Below, in pieces: positions 53,023 to 60,904 of a stretch of DNA of 64,000 nt. This DNA is from Geosporobacter subterraneus DSM 17957. Its GTDB lineage: Bacteria > Bacillota > Clostridia > Peptostreptococcales > Thermotaleaceae. Under the pieces are notes generated by a model. It made no database searches and was not told the origin of the DNA. It saw only the letters and a program-made list of their open reading frames with translations. The stretch is from positions 35,336-99,335 of the forward strand of contig NZ_FQZV01000008.1 in NCBI RefSeq assembly GCF_900142145.1, written 5' to 3'. Every line of letters starts with the position of its first letter. The first letter of the stretch is position 1. The position numbers and the translations under genes are program-made.

Positions 53023-53616
53023 TTACACTGATGAGGAATTTCTCCGTGTTCCGCCTACAACAATGTGGTCTAAAACTTTGATTTCAAGAGGATGAAAAAT
53101 ATCAACAAATCTCTGTGTCAATGCCCTATCTTCCGGAGAAAAATTTGTGGAGCCGCCAGGATGATTATGGGCTAAGATTATTGCCCTGCAATCACAGGCA
53201 ATGGCATATTTCAATACCTCTCTTGGATAAACAACGGCTTGTCCGACACTTCCTTCAGACATGGTTTTTGTTTCAATCACGTTATTGCCATTATCCAGAA
53301 AAGCAACCATGAACCTTTCTTTATCCTTTATTCCACCCAAAAGAGCCAAAAAATACTGTCCAGATACGGTTGATGAATTAAGCATAATCTTCTTCTCACT
53401 TTCGTAGATTTTCAGGAGGTTATAAGAAGCTATGAATTCATTGAGCAGCCCTATCTTTTCAAGCTGTTTTTCATTTGGTTCCATGATATGAGGGTGTTCC
53501 AAGATATTAAAAGGGTTGTTTTCTTTTGCATACTGCCGAACCTTTTTGTAGGGCAGTCCTGTTAAAGTCGTCAGCCCTTTTAAAAAGCTTTCGGTATGCT
53601 GCATATTTTTCTTCAT
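53023..53616 (-). CDS. RadC/JAB-domain protein (mobile-element type)
   Basis: 197 residues. The JAB1/MPN-type metalloprotease-like domain contains the motif AIILAHNHPGGSTNFSPEDRALTQRF, the HxHPxGxxxxSxxD signature. It resembles RadC proteins on conjugative elements, where they accompany relaxases. The start is at MKKNMQ after AAAGGGGGCAGG (a longer frame upstream is less likely). It begins 1 base after the small protein gene stop. The function of RadC-like proteins in mobile elements is not settled. Confidence 0.88.
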   Translation of the reverse strand: MKKNMQHTESFLKGLTTLTGLPYKKVRQYAKENNPFNILEHPHIMEPNEKQLEKIGLLNEFIASYNLLKIYESEKKIMLNSSTVSGQYFLALLGGIKDKERFMVAFLDNGNNVIETKTMSEGSVGQAVVYPREVLKYAIACDCRAIILAHNHPGGSTNFSPEDRALTQRFVDIFHPLEIKVLDHIVVGGTRRNSSSV

Positions 53617-53617
53617 G

Positions 53618-53860
53618 TTATGCCTGCCCCCTTTCCTCACCAAATACCTCAATAATAATTCTTAAGCTTTTCAGCTTCTCATAAGTCTCCTGGGATAAGC
53701 CAAGTTCAAGTGATTCGAGATGAAGAAAAAAGTTATTTATTCCCATGTTTTGAAAACATCCACAAACCCTTTCTTCTGTATCAGCATCCAATCCAACCAG
53801 CAGAGACAATAAAGCTGCACACTTCTTGTACTCCGCATTCCTTGATTTTTCTAAATTCAT
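53618..53860 (-). CDS. Small protein between relaxase and RadC-like genes
   Basis: 80 residues from MNLEKSRNAEYKKCAALLSLLVGLDADTEERV. AAAGGTGG lies 8 bases before the ATG; an upstream GTG is less likely. It has two Cys-containing helices and an amphipathic C-terminal helix. Not recognised. It appears to be an accessory gene of the relaxase region, cotranscribed with the RadC-like gene. Confidence 0.6.
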   Translation of the reverse strand: MNLEKSRNAEYKKCAALLSLLVGLDADTEERVCGCFQNMGINNFFLHLESLELGLSQETYEKLKSLRIIIEVFGEERGQA

Positions 53861-53880
53861 CTCATCTTCCACCTTTCATG

Positions 53881-54780
53881 CTATTTATCAATAAAACTAT
53901 TTTGTTTCTTTGTCTGATGTTGAATATTTCTTAGAGTGGGGAGTTCACTGCATAGCTCACGGTGAACCGTACCACAGTTCACCAAATAAACAGACTGGTA
54001 GTTCTTCTTCATGGGAATTCGTCCTAAGAGCTTTGCAGATTTCTCAAAATATGTGGTGGCAGCAGTAATATCACCATCATCTTTTATTGATATATCCTGT
54101 TCCTCGTCCGGCTCAAAAGTGAAATGGTGACTGCCGATATTTAACGCTTCGGCAATCACCATGTTTTTAATGCTCTTGAATTCTTTCTGCTGTGAAAGCG
54201 GAAGAGGCGGCGGCAGCTTGTCAACATAGTTGCTTAAAACTTCATTGCGCATTTCGTACCAACTATCGTATAGTTTTGCCACTCTTTCATCCTTTTTAAG
54301 CTCATCGACAATCTGATTAACCAGTTCCTTGAGGGGAGCCTTCAGATAACCGTATTGCTTCTTACCGGAAGTATATTTAAGCTTTTCAGCAAGGCGGGCT
54401 ATCAATTCCTCTATATTTATATTTTCACATATCCCCGAACGAATCTGAGTAATGATGTCCTGCATGGCCTCACGACTCTGCCTATTCAGGGAATTGCGTC
54501 GTTTCGTCTGCTTCTCATAAATCTGCATCAAGTCCTGGCGGAAGATTTCCCGTTCAAGACTTCCCCGCATGTTTTCTATCCCTTGCTTTGTGACATAGGC
54601 TTCTTTGGGATTGATGGAGTAAGCAATCAGGTGGATGTGCGGGTGATGACTCTCATTGTGAAAAGCAGCATACCATCGCAAATTTTCCGGAGCGATCTTC
54701 ATGTTTTCCGCGATAACGATCCCCTGTGCCCGGATCAAATCCTGCCACGATTTGGACCCGGGATTCAAGCTAAACATTTT
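53881..54780 (-). pseudogene. MobP-type relaxase, 5' truncated
   Basis: The frame encodes the relaxase from SKSWQDLIRAQGIVIAENMKIAPENLRWYAAFHNESHHPHIHLIAYS onward. HxxxxHPHxH is the metal-binding triad of the MobP (Firmicutes MobP3) relaxases. The N-terminal catalytic Tyr region is missing: at about 54760-54785 the frame runs into unrelated DNA belonging to a transposase on the opposite strand. It ends normally at a stop. It cannot be active. It shows that a mobilisable element once stood here. Confidence 0.8.
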
Positions 54781-54784
54781 AATG

Positions 54785-55465
54785 ATGTTTGGGCTTGCCA
54801 ATACAAACAAGGAGGTCCTTGTAGGTGGTGAAATTTTAAATGGGAATACCAGTGATAAAACCTGGAACAATGCTTTCATCCAGAATATTCGTAAGACCTT
54901 GTGTCAAGCCGGCATAGAAGATATCATCTATACATCAGACAGCAGCTTTGTTACAGAAGATAAGCTAACGTTGGCAAAGGGAGATGATAAGGCGCCTAAG
55001 ACCATTTTTATCTCAAGACTCCCCGGAAACTTCAATCTAGAGGAAGAACTAAAGCTAAGTGCCTTATCAGCACCTGAAGCTTGGGTCCAGGTAGGCACTC
55101 TCCATGATAAAAAGAATGCTGCTATCTACAAAATCCAGAGCTTAACCGATTTCCTTTACGATATTCCGTACCGATTTATTGTCTGTCATTCCAACCATCT
55201 AGACGGACGTAAGCTAAAAGCTCTGCAGGCACCTATAAAAAGAGAGAATGATCAGATTACCAAGGCCGTGGCTGAACTTGAAGCTGTTGATTATTACTGG
55301 GACGAAGATGCAAAGTCAGCTTTAGACAAGTTCATCGCCGAGAATCCCTTAGAATATCACAGCCTTTCCGGCAAAACAACGGTAGAGGAAAAGGTAAAAA
55401 AGCACTCCTACCAAGGACGGCCCCGAAAAAACGAAACAAAGGAAGTAGAAACCTGCATAATGTAA
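54785..55465 (+). mobile_element. IS1634-type (DDE) transposase, 3' remnant
   Basis: The frame from MFGLANTNKEVLVGGEILNGNTSDKTWNNAF... to the stop carries the typical IS1634/IS4-like transposase C-terminal half (IYTSDSSFVTEDKL..., IPYRFIVCHSNHLDGRK, YQGRPRKNETKE). The N-terminal half is absent, and the end is cut at ETCIM. It meets the truncated relaxase head to head. It could have caused the truncation. Confidence 0.75.
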
Positions 55466-55560
55466 AGAACAGGATTTTTGAAGAATATGTAAATTTAGAC
55501 TCATCACTTTTATAATTAGAAATATATGTAATATATAGACTCATTTATATTTTTCTACTT

Positions 55561-55701
55561 TCAATCTAATATGTTGTATTTAAGCAGTAATTCCTTTGCT
55601 AATTTCATCCCCTCTTCTGTAATTGCTACAGACTTGGATCGATGGCTGCCCTGTCGGATATAATCTTCCTCATCCAGTTCATTAATAATATCAAAATCAT
55701 A
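55561..55701 (-). pseudogene. DUF6429-like winged-helix remnant
   Basis: The frame YDFDIINELDEEDYIRQGSHRSKSVAITEEGMKLAKELLLKYNILD is a C-terminal wHTH-type piece that resembles the DUF6429 family found next to transposases. No start codon and no upstream continuation exist; the left boundary is the GGGGACGGTTCTT repeat. A fragment of 46 residues only. Confidence 0.5.
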
Positions 55702-55970
55702 GACGTGGGGACGGTTCTTCTAGTTCTAGACGTGGGGACGGTTCTTCTGTCTAACTCTTCAGAATCCTATTCACCTTATACTTGCACTCTTCATTCACAT
55801 ACTCTCTATATCTCTTGACGACTACATCCTTGTCTTTGAAAAAAAGACCCTGGATGGTAGATGTATATACCTTGCCAAAGCCAATACATATCTGTCTTGC
55901 TCCACGTATATAGTCATAGTTTACCAATAAAAGACATATTCGTCAAGACGCAAGAACCGTCCCCTTGTCT
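55701..55970. repeat. Inverted-repeat-bounded fragment (REP-associated transposase-like)
   Basis: A 25-bp imperfect inverted repeat, centred on GGGGACGGTTCTT at 55728-55752 and AAGAACCGTCCCC at 55946-55970, bounds ~243 bases. The left arm is duplicated at 55701-55722. The same type of GGGGACGGTTCTTxxGTCT arms is often seen around REP-associated tyrosine transposases in Firmicutes (from memory). The interior on the minus strand may encode a short transposase-like piece (VVKRYREYVNEECKYKVNRI) but has no intact gene. Confidence 0.55.
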
Positions 55971-55981
55971 ATGGCATAATT

Positions 55982-56338
55982 CTATTTAGAAATCTCACAA
56001 TTGAGATTCCATCCCAGGGAAAGTCGACTGCTTTCATCGTTTTTTAGCCTTTTATAATCTTTAATTATATAGAGTTTAAACTCTGCAGATATCCAGGATG
56101 CAAATTCAAAAGCAATATCAGAATGGGCAAAAGTTCCGCCATAACGACCTGACTTGGATACGATGCCAATAGCATTTGTATTTTCTATCCACTTTTGTGG
56201 AGATAACGTAAAAACATTGTATCCAGCTTCTTTTCTAAACCTATCGAATTCGATAGGTTTAAAGTCTGGATTACATAATTGTTCCCAGAGTCCTAAAAAT
56301 TCAATTGTATCTTTTCCCCGCATCCAGCTGGTTATCAA
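55982..56338 (-). pseudogene. KilA-N protein remnant, C-terminally truncated (copy B)
   Basis: 118 residues: ITSWMRGKDTIEFLGLWEQLCNPDFKPIEFDRFRKEAGYNVFTLSPQKWIE...GTFAHSDIAFEFASWISAEFKLYIIKDYKRLKNDESSRLSLGWNLN, then a premature end (CEISK). It keeps the KilA-N core missing from copy A but lacks the C-terminal part that copy A keeps. The start lies at the same recombinase-KilA-N junction as copy A, inside the 246-bp direct repeat. Confidence 0.8.
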
Positions 56339-56479
56339 ATTCCGACAATTTGCAGTCTGCGGTTTTCAGAAACTTCTTCATGTCCTCGATTCTTCTCTGG
56401 AAGCTGTCTTGTCTGGCTTGCTGCTCGGTATACTGCGTTTTTATCTTCTGAAGCTCCTTCAGCTCGGCGGAGATTTTGG
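56234..56479. repeat. 246-bp direct repeat, right copy
   Basis: Matches 42803-43048 in the same orientation. It holds the junction of serine recombinase 3' DNA and KilA-N 5' DNA. The similarity ends at GAGATTTTGG on one side and at TCTAAACC on the other. Confidence 0.9.
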
Positions 56480-56521
56480 AGAACTAAGAATTTTTCTGTA
56501 ACAAAGGTCTGGCAAAGCGAA

Positions 56522-56629
56522 CTCTTGATATTGAGGGCATCCATGATAGCCTAGTGGTGGTAATGCTCTATGATTTTTGGCTTGCCCCAGAGCTAGGAAA
56601 TCATGGATGCGGAGGCTCAATGTCAAGAG
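56522..56629. repeat. Inverted repeat of unknown nature
   Basis: CTCTTGATATTGAG..CATCCATGAT at 56522-56547 is repeated in inverted form at 56600-56629 (ATCATGGATGCGGAGGCTCAATGTCAAGAG). The loop is 52 bases. It may be the end structure of a lost element; there is no gene in it. Confidence 0.55.
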
Positions 56630-56760
56630 CAGACCGTAAGTAAAAGATATACCTTGATAAAAAAGTAAAATACTATGTATTCATAAGAAAACTTAAGCTT
56701 GTGTCCAATAATAGGGGGTCAGCCCGATACCATAAGATATCACAAATAATTAAGTACGAA

Positions 56761-57303
56761 TCAGGATACATCACGCTTTTTCCATTTGTTTAGCTTGGAA
56801 TGAGCATTACTATAAAATATGGCCTGATAAAGAGCAATGATTAAATGCTCACGTGTTTGGTAATCCGAGTTATTCAAGGCTCTTCTGTTGATAGTACCAA
56901 ACCATGGTTCTATTAAGTTAAGCCAAGACGCATTACTCGGCGTATAGTGAAAACTGAATAAACTTCCTGGATTATAAATGTTCCATATTCTCTGAGCCTT
57001 CTTATGTGCAGAGAGATTATCCCATACAATATGAATTTTTGTTTCGGGATACTTTTTCTCAACCTCCGTAAGAAAGTCCAAAAATGTCTCAAAATTTTTA
57101 GTATCATAGCATTTAGCAAACCCTGTACCCTCATGAGGATTAAAGGCAGCAACCACCTGTACAACGTTTTCAGTTCTTGAGTATGTGGCTCTTATCCTTT
57201 TCGGATACCCATACTTCGCCCAAGTACTCCCTGAATAAGGCCTAACAGATAGTAGCCCATCTTCATCAATACAGAGAACTATTGTATCCTTAGGCGGATT
57301 CAT
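56761..57303 (-). CDS. IS630-family transposase, C-terminal part (orfB)
   Basis: Carries the catalytic DDE domain: first Asp in VLCIDEDGLL, second in HIVWDNLSAHK, Glu in WLNLIEPWFG. It overlaps orfA near a run of A residues (AAAAAAAAAC), consistent with the programmed frameshift known in several IS630 elements. The frame B codons preceding the first ATG (KKNIIELYMNPPKD) look like genuine transposase. So it is probably expressed as an orfA-orfB fusion and not separately. Confidence 0.85.
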   Translation of the reverse strand: MNPPKDTIVLCIDEDGLLSVRPYSGSTWAKYGYPKRIRATYSRTENVVQVVAAFNPHEGTGFAKCYDTKNFETFLDFLTEVEKKYPETKIHIVWDNLSAHKKAQRIWNIYNPGSLFSFHYTPSNASWLNLIEPWFGTINRRALNNSDYQTREHLIIALYQAIFYSNAHSKLNKWKKRDVS

Positions 57304-57826
57304 GTAAAGCTCTATGATGTTTTTTTTTAGACTCGTAATCAGGATCTTTACTTTCTTTCCAGGTACAACTCCTTTGAGTCGTTATACCGCAGTTTTTAAG
57401 AGCTTTTCTGGTAGCCTCCCAGGATGTAGTTGCAATAACACCTGAGTTAATGGCTTCCTGGCGGATAGTTTCAACTGTCCATGATGTAAAAGGCTTACGA
57501 AGCTGTTTAGGATCAGATAAAGCAATAGTAGCGATCTTTAATTTGATATCCTTTGTTATCTCTTTGCCTTTACCTGGCTTTGGTATGTCACCAAGGGCAT
57601 CGATGCCACCCTTGTTGAATCCCTTGATCCATGTATTTACGTTACTTTGATCCAGGCCTACTCTGTGTGCAATGAGTTTTACTTCCCAGCCTTCAGATGA
57701 AAGCAGTACAATATCGACGCTCTGCCTTAATGAACAATGGATAATTCTCTTCCTCTTGATTGAAGTAATCTTTTGTTTTTCAACTGCAGTTAGTTCACGT
57801 ACAAATACCGATGCTTTTCTACCCAT
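57290..57826 (-). CDS. IS630-family transposase, N-terminal part (orfA)
   Basis: 178 residues with two HTH domains (SVDIVLLSSEGWEVKLIAHRVGLDQSNVNTWIKGF and SWTVETIRQEAINSGVIATTSWEATRKALKNCGI). It matches the IS630 N-terminal DNA-binding half, with the linker RSCTWKESKDPDYESKKKHHR at the frameshift site. The C-terminal DDE part is in the second frame. Terminal inverted repeats and a TA target duplication could not be identified, so the element boundaries are uncertain. Confidence 0.85.
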   Translation of the reverse strand: MGRKASVFVRELTAVEKQKITSIKRKRIIHCSLRQSVDIVLLSSEGWEVKLIAHRVGLDQSNVNTWIKGFNKGGIDALGDIPKPGKGKEITKDIKLKIATIALSDPKQLRKPFTSWTVETIRQEAINSGVIATTSWEATRKALKNCGITTQRSCTWKESKDPDYESKKKHHRALHESA

Positions 57827-58022
57827 TTTTCTATCCTTTCTAATACTGTCATAGTTAACATAAAGTATAGTACGTATTAGAAAGACAATTTAGTAGTATA
57901 TCTTGGTTATAAAACGATACATTGGTAAAAACAATTTTTGTATTATTTCATAGTTAAGCCACTAGTTTTTTGAAAAACAAATCATAGTTGACTTGAATTC
58001 TCTAGGGCCTGTTAAAAAATTC

Positions 58023-58079
58023 TCATATACCATTTGGTACTTCGCAAGCGGATGCTTTATCCCTTTGTTTTTCTGTCAT
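58023..58079 (-). CDS. Possible 18-residue peptide downstream of modC
   Basis: MTEKQRDKASACEVPNGI follows GGAGGTAGCGA. Tiny and tentative: it may be the cut start of a lost fourth mod gene next to the IS630 insertion. Confidence 0.25.
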   Translation of the reverse strand: MTEKQRDKASACEVPNGI

Positions 58080-58151
58080 TCGCTACCTCCAAACATAATG
58101 ATCATGAAGCATCTGGTCAAATGCACGAAAAGTCAACGGATTTTATCTCAG

Positions 58152-59231
58152 CTAAGTTTCCCTTTTCATCAAAAAGACCTGATGAGGAGGAATGTGCAGC
58201 TTTATTTTCTTGCCTCCGCACCCTAATAGATGGGGGCAGGCTGCTTTTGCTACTTCCACCTGAAACGTGCAGCCCATACAGTTTACAATAACTGTTGTAG
58301 AAAACACACCCTCTATTTTTTCAACAATATCACATACAAAGCTACTGCCCCCGTAATCCCCTGTTGAAGATAATCTCAAATGATGTGCCCGAACACCGGC
58401 AACCATATTTCTTGAATATGGAATATTTCTTTTCTCAGCTTTAAAAACAAGATCTTTTGCCTTCAGAACAACTTCATGCTCCAGTTCTTCCAATACCGTA
58501 ACGTCCAAGAAGTTTTTACAGCCTGTAATTCGTGCAGTAGATACATTTGCAGGGGAATGAATAATTTCTTCTTTTTTACCGTACTGAAGGTTCTGACCTT
58601 GATCTATCACCATGATATTATCACATATACGGTATGCTTCTTCAATATTATGGGTTACGAGAAGTACGATCCCGTCAAAGTTATCCTTTATGATGGATAC
58701 CAACTCTTTTTCAAGGAGATATTTTATGTGTGTATCCAATGCGGAAAAGGGTTCGTCCAGCAATAATAATTCCGGCTGCCGTATTAATGTTCTGGCAAGT
58801 GCTGTTCTTTGCTGCTGACCGCCGGAAAGCTGAGAAGGATAATTATTTTCTAAACCTTTAAGCTGCATCCGCTCAATCATTTCGCCTACTTTTGCAAGCC
58901 GCTCATTCTTTTCCAAATGTTTTACGCCATAAGCAATGTTTTTTTGTACTGTAAGATGGGGAAAAAGTGCATAATTCTGAAATACATAACCTATATTTCT
59001 GTTTCTTGACGGAATATTTATTTTAAAATCAGAACAATATAAAACTCTGTCATTCAGCTTAATCATACCTTTATCTGGCTTATAAAGTCCGGCAATACAC
59101 TTTAGGGTCATGCTTTTTCCGCATCCTGATGAGCCCAGTATTCCTAAGACACCTTTGTCCGCTTTAAAAGATGAGTTCAACGTGAAATGCCCTAATGATT
59201 TATTAAAATTTACTTCCAGCAATGGACTCAC
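58152..59231 (-). CDS. modC: Molybdate/tungstate ABC transporter, ATPase
   Basis: 359 residues. Walker A GSSGCGKSMTLK, Q-loop (YVFQNYALFPHLTV), signature LSGGQQQRTALARTL and Walker B LLLDEPFSALD are all present, so it is a functional ATPase. The C-terminal ~100 residues resemble the TOBE/MOP regulatory domain of ModC proteins. Start GTG overlaps the last codon of modB by 4 bases. It is the last gene of modABC. Mo and W transporters cannot be told apart by sequence here, but the AOR cassette in the window suggests W or Mo demand. Confidence 0.88.
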   Translation of the reverse strand: MSPLLEVNFNKSLGHFTLNSSFKADKGVLGILGSSGCGKSMTLKCIAGLYKPDKGMIKLNDRVLYCSDFKINIPSRNRNIGYVFQNYALFPHLTVQKNIAYGVKHLEKNERLAKVGEMIERMQLKGLENNYPSQLSGGQQQRTALARTLIRQPELLLLDEPFSALDTHIKYLLEKELVSIIKDNFDGIVLLVTHNIEEAYRICDNIMVIDQGQNLQYGKKEEIIHSPANVSTARITGCKNFLDVTVLEELEHEVVLKAKDLVFKAEKRNIPYSRNMVAGVRAHHLRLSSTGDYGGSSFVCDIVEKIEGVFSTTVIVNCMGCTFQVEVAKAACPHLLGCGGKKIKLHIPPHQVFLMKRET

Positions 59232-59899
59232 CCTCTTTTCATTTTTCTTTCCAGCATATTGATAATAAATAATACGACAACAGCAACACCTGTCATAATG
59301 AGGACAAGAAGATTTGCCATAATTTTATTTCCAGCCTGCAATGCATCATAAATGGCTATGGGCATGGTCATGGTTTTATTAGGTATGCTTCCGGATACCA
59401 TTAGGGTTGTGCCAAAATCCCCTAACGCCCTTACAAAAGACATGGTAATGCCAGCGGCAATCCCCCTCCAGGCAATCGGCACTATCACAGTACAGAAAAT
59501 ATTGAATTCATTTCTTCCTAAAAGCCGTGCTGCATTCAAATAATCTTCATTCACTTCAAGGAAGGCTGTTTTAGAGGATTTTATCAGGTAGGGAATTGCA
59601 ACAACAGCCGATGCAATCACTGCACCTGTCGGAGTGAATACAATCATAATATTAAAATTGCTTTCAAGAAATATCCCAATAGGGGATTGCCGTCCCAAGA
59701 GTACCAGCAAATAATATCCCAGTACTGTTGGCGGCAATACAACCGGCAAATTGGTCAGGGTATCTATAAAATCCAGAAGCTTTCCTTTTCCTCTGCTTAG
59801 GAAATAAGCAATAGGCAGTCCTATAAAAAAACTAAAAATTGTAGCTGTGATTGCAACTCGAAAGGAGAGATAAAGGGGAAACAGATTGATATCACCCAT
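59228..59899 (-). CDS. modB: Molybdate/tungstate ABC transporter, permease
   Basis: 223 residues with about five to six hydrophobic segments. The inner-membrane transport motif ARLLGRNEFNIFCTVIVPIAWRGIAAGITMSFVRALGDFGTTLMVSG fits the EAA loop of ModB/CysU-type permeases. Start ATG lies 2 bases after the modA stop. It transports the oxyanion delivered by ModA and uses ModC for energy. Confidence 0.88.
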   Translation of the reverse strand: MGDINLFPLYLSFRVAITATIFSFFIGLPIAYFLSRGKGKLLDFIDTLTNLPVVLPPTVLGYYLLVLLGRQSPIGIFLESNFNIMIVFTPTGAVIASAVVAIPYLIKSSKTAFLEVNEDYLNAARLLGRNEFNIFCTVIVPIAWRGIAAGITMSFVRALGDFGTTLMVSGSIPNKTMTMPIAIYDALQAGNKIMANLLVLIMTGVAVVVLFIINMLERKMKRG

Positions 59900-59901
59900 T
59901 T

Positions 59902-60696
59902 TTATTCCTCCGGAAGAACAAACCCGTATGTATTCATAATTTTTTGTCCTTTATCACTCAATATATATTCTATAAATTTTTTTCCCAGTTCTTCCTCTTT
60001 TGCTCCTTCAATCACAGCAATGGCTTGACGAAGCGGTTCATGCATATCTGCATCAACAAGACTGAAATTTAATGTATCTTCGTCATTCAGGGACAAAGCA
60101 ATAAAACCTGCTTCGGCATTCCCCGTGGTAATAAAGGTTAGGGTTTCGGAAATATTTTTCCCGTACACCATTTTGGGTTCAAGCACTTTCCAAAGCCCTG
60201 CACTAACTAATGCCTGCTTTGCCGCCAGTCCATAAGGAGCATGATCAGGATTGGCAATGGCAATTTTCTTTATTTTGGGATTTAGTAACTCTTCCATGGT
60301 AGTTGCTTTGATTGTACTGTCTTTCAGTGTAGTAATTCCGATACGTCCCAAGGCATATAGGGATCTTGTTTCTGAAATGATGTGCCCATTGTGATCAAGT
60401 TCATCAATAACACTTTCATTTGCAGCAGCAAAGACATCAAAGGGAGCTCCATTTGCAATCTGCTCCGAAAGGGTTCCTGTAGAACCGAAAGAAAAAGTAA
60501 CTGTACAGTTGTTTTCTACTTCAAATGCTTTACCAATCTCAGTAAATGCTTTTGTCAAATCGGCTGCTGCTGCTACAGTAAGTTCCGGTTTTGTGGTCGA
60601 TTGTGCCCCTGCTGTTGATGAGTTTCCATTATTTGTACATCCAACTAGAGCAATGGCAAGTAGGGTAAGTGCTAATGCCACCATTTTTCTTTTCAT
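59902..60696 (-). CDS. modA: Molybdate/tungstate-binding lipoprotein
   Basis: 264 residues. The lipobox LLAIALVGC near residue 20 makes it a lipoprotein anchored outside the membrane. The ligand-binding fold PELTVAAAADLTKAFTEIGKAFE...FGSTGTLSEQIANGAPFDVFAAANES is typical of ModA. The start at MKRKMVALAL was chosen because AAAGGAG lies 7 bases upstream; an upstream MNRLIK is less likely. First gene of the modABC operon, with repeated AAACGAA boxes in front. Confidence 0.9.
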   Translation of the reverse strand: MKRKMVALALTLLAIALVGCTNNGNSSTAGAQSTTKPELTVAAAADLTKAFTEIGKAFEVENNCTVTFSFGSTGTLSEQIANGAPFDVFAAANESVIDELDHNGHIISETRSLYALGRIGITTLKDSTIKATTMEELLNPKIKKIAIANPDHAPYGLAAKQALVSAGLWKVLEPKMVYGKNISETLTFITTGNAEAGFIALSLNDEDTLNFSLVDADMHEPLRQAIAVIEGAKEEELGKKFIEYILSDKGQKIMNTYGFVLPEE

Positions 60697-60735
60697 AATC
60701 ATTCTCCTTTTGATTAACCTATTCACAACGAATTT

Positions 60736-60862
60736 AAACGAATCATTTTATATTATGCACTTACATCATTTTTCGTTATGTTGTATATTTATTATAATCA
60801 CTTTTCACATATGTGTCAATAAACCCATCAATAAAACGTTGTCAAAATAAACGAAACGTGAT
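60736..60862. promoter_or_regulatory. Divergent mod promoter region with three AAACGAA-type boxes
   Basis: AAACGAATCATTTTAT (60736-60751), an inverted ATAACGAAAAATGAT (60765-60779) and AAACGAAACGTGAT (60849-60862) share a motif. A TTGTCA (60839-60844) / TATAAT (60862-60867) pair with 17 bases between is a good sigma-70 promoter for the regulator gene, and the third box lies between -35 and -10. The regulator encoded next door is the obvious candidate binder. Confidence 0.55.
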
Positions 60863-60904
60863 ATAATCCAAATTAATAATATCAATAATAAGGAAGGTTT
60901 TGAT

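Noticed and set aside
56703..56726. GTGTCCAATAATAGGGGG as an IS3-type end
   Set aside because: The sequence resembles IS3-family terminal repeats, but no matching second end or transposase was found.
57993..58226. A 77-residue plus-strand frame downstream of the modC 3' end
   Set aside because: It overlaps the modC 3' end in antisense and has no recognisable domain or ribosome site.
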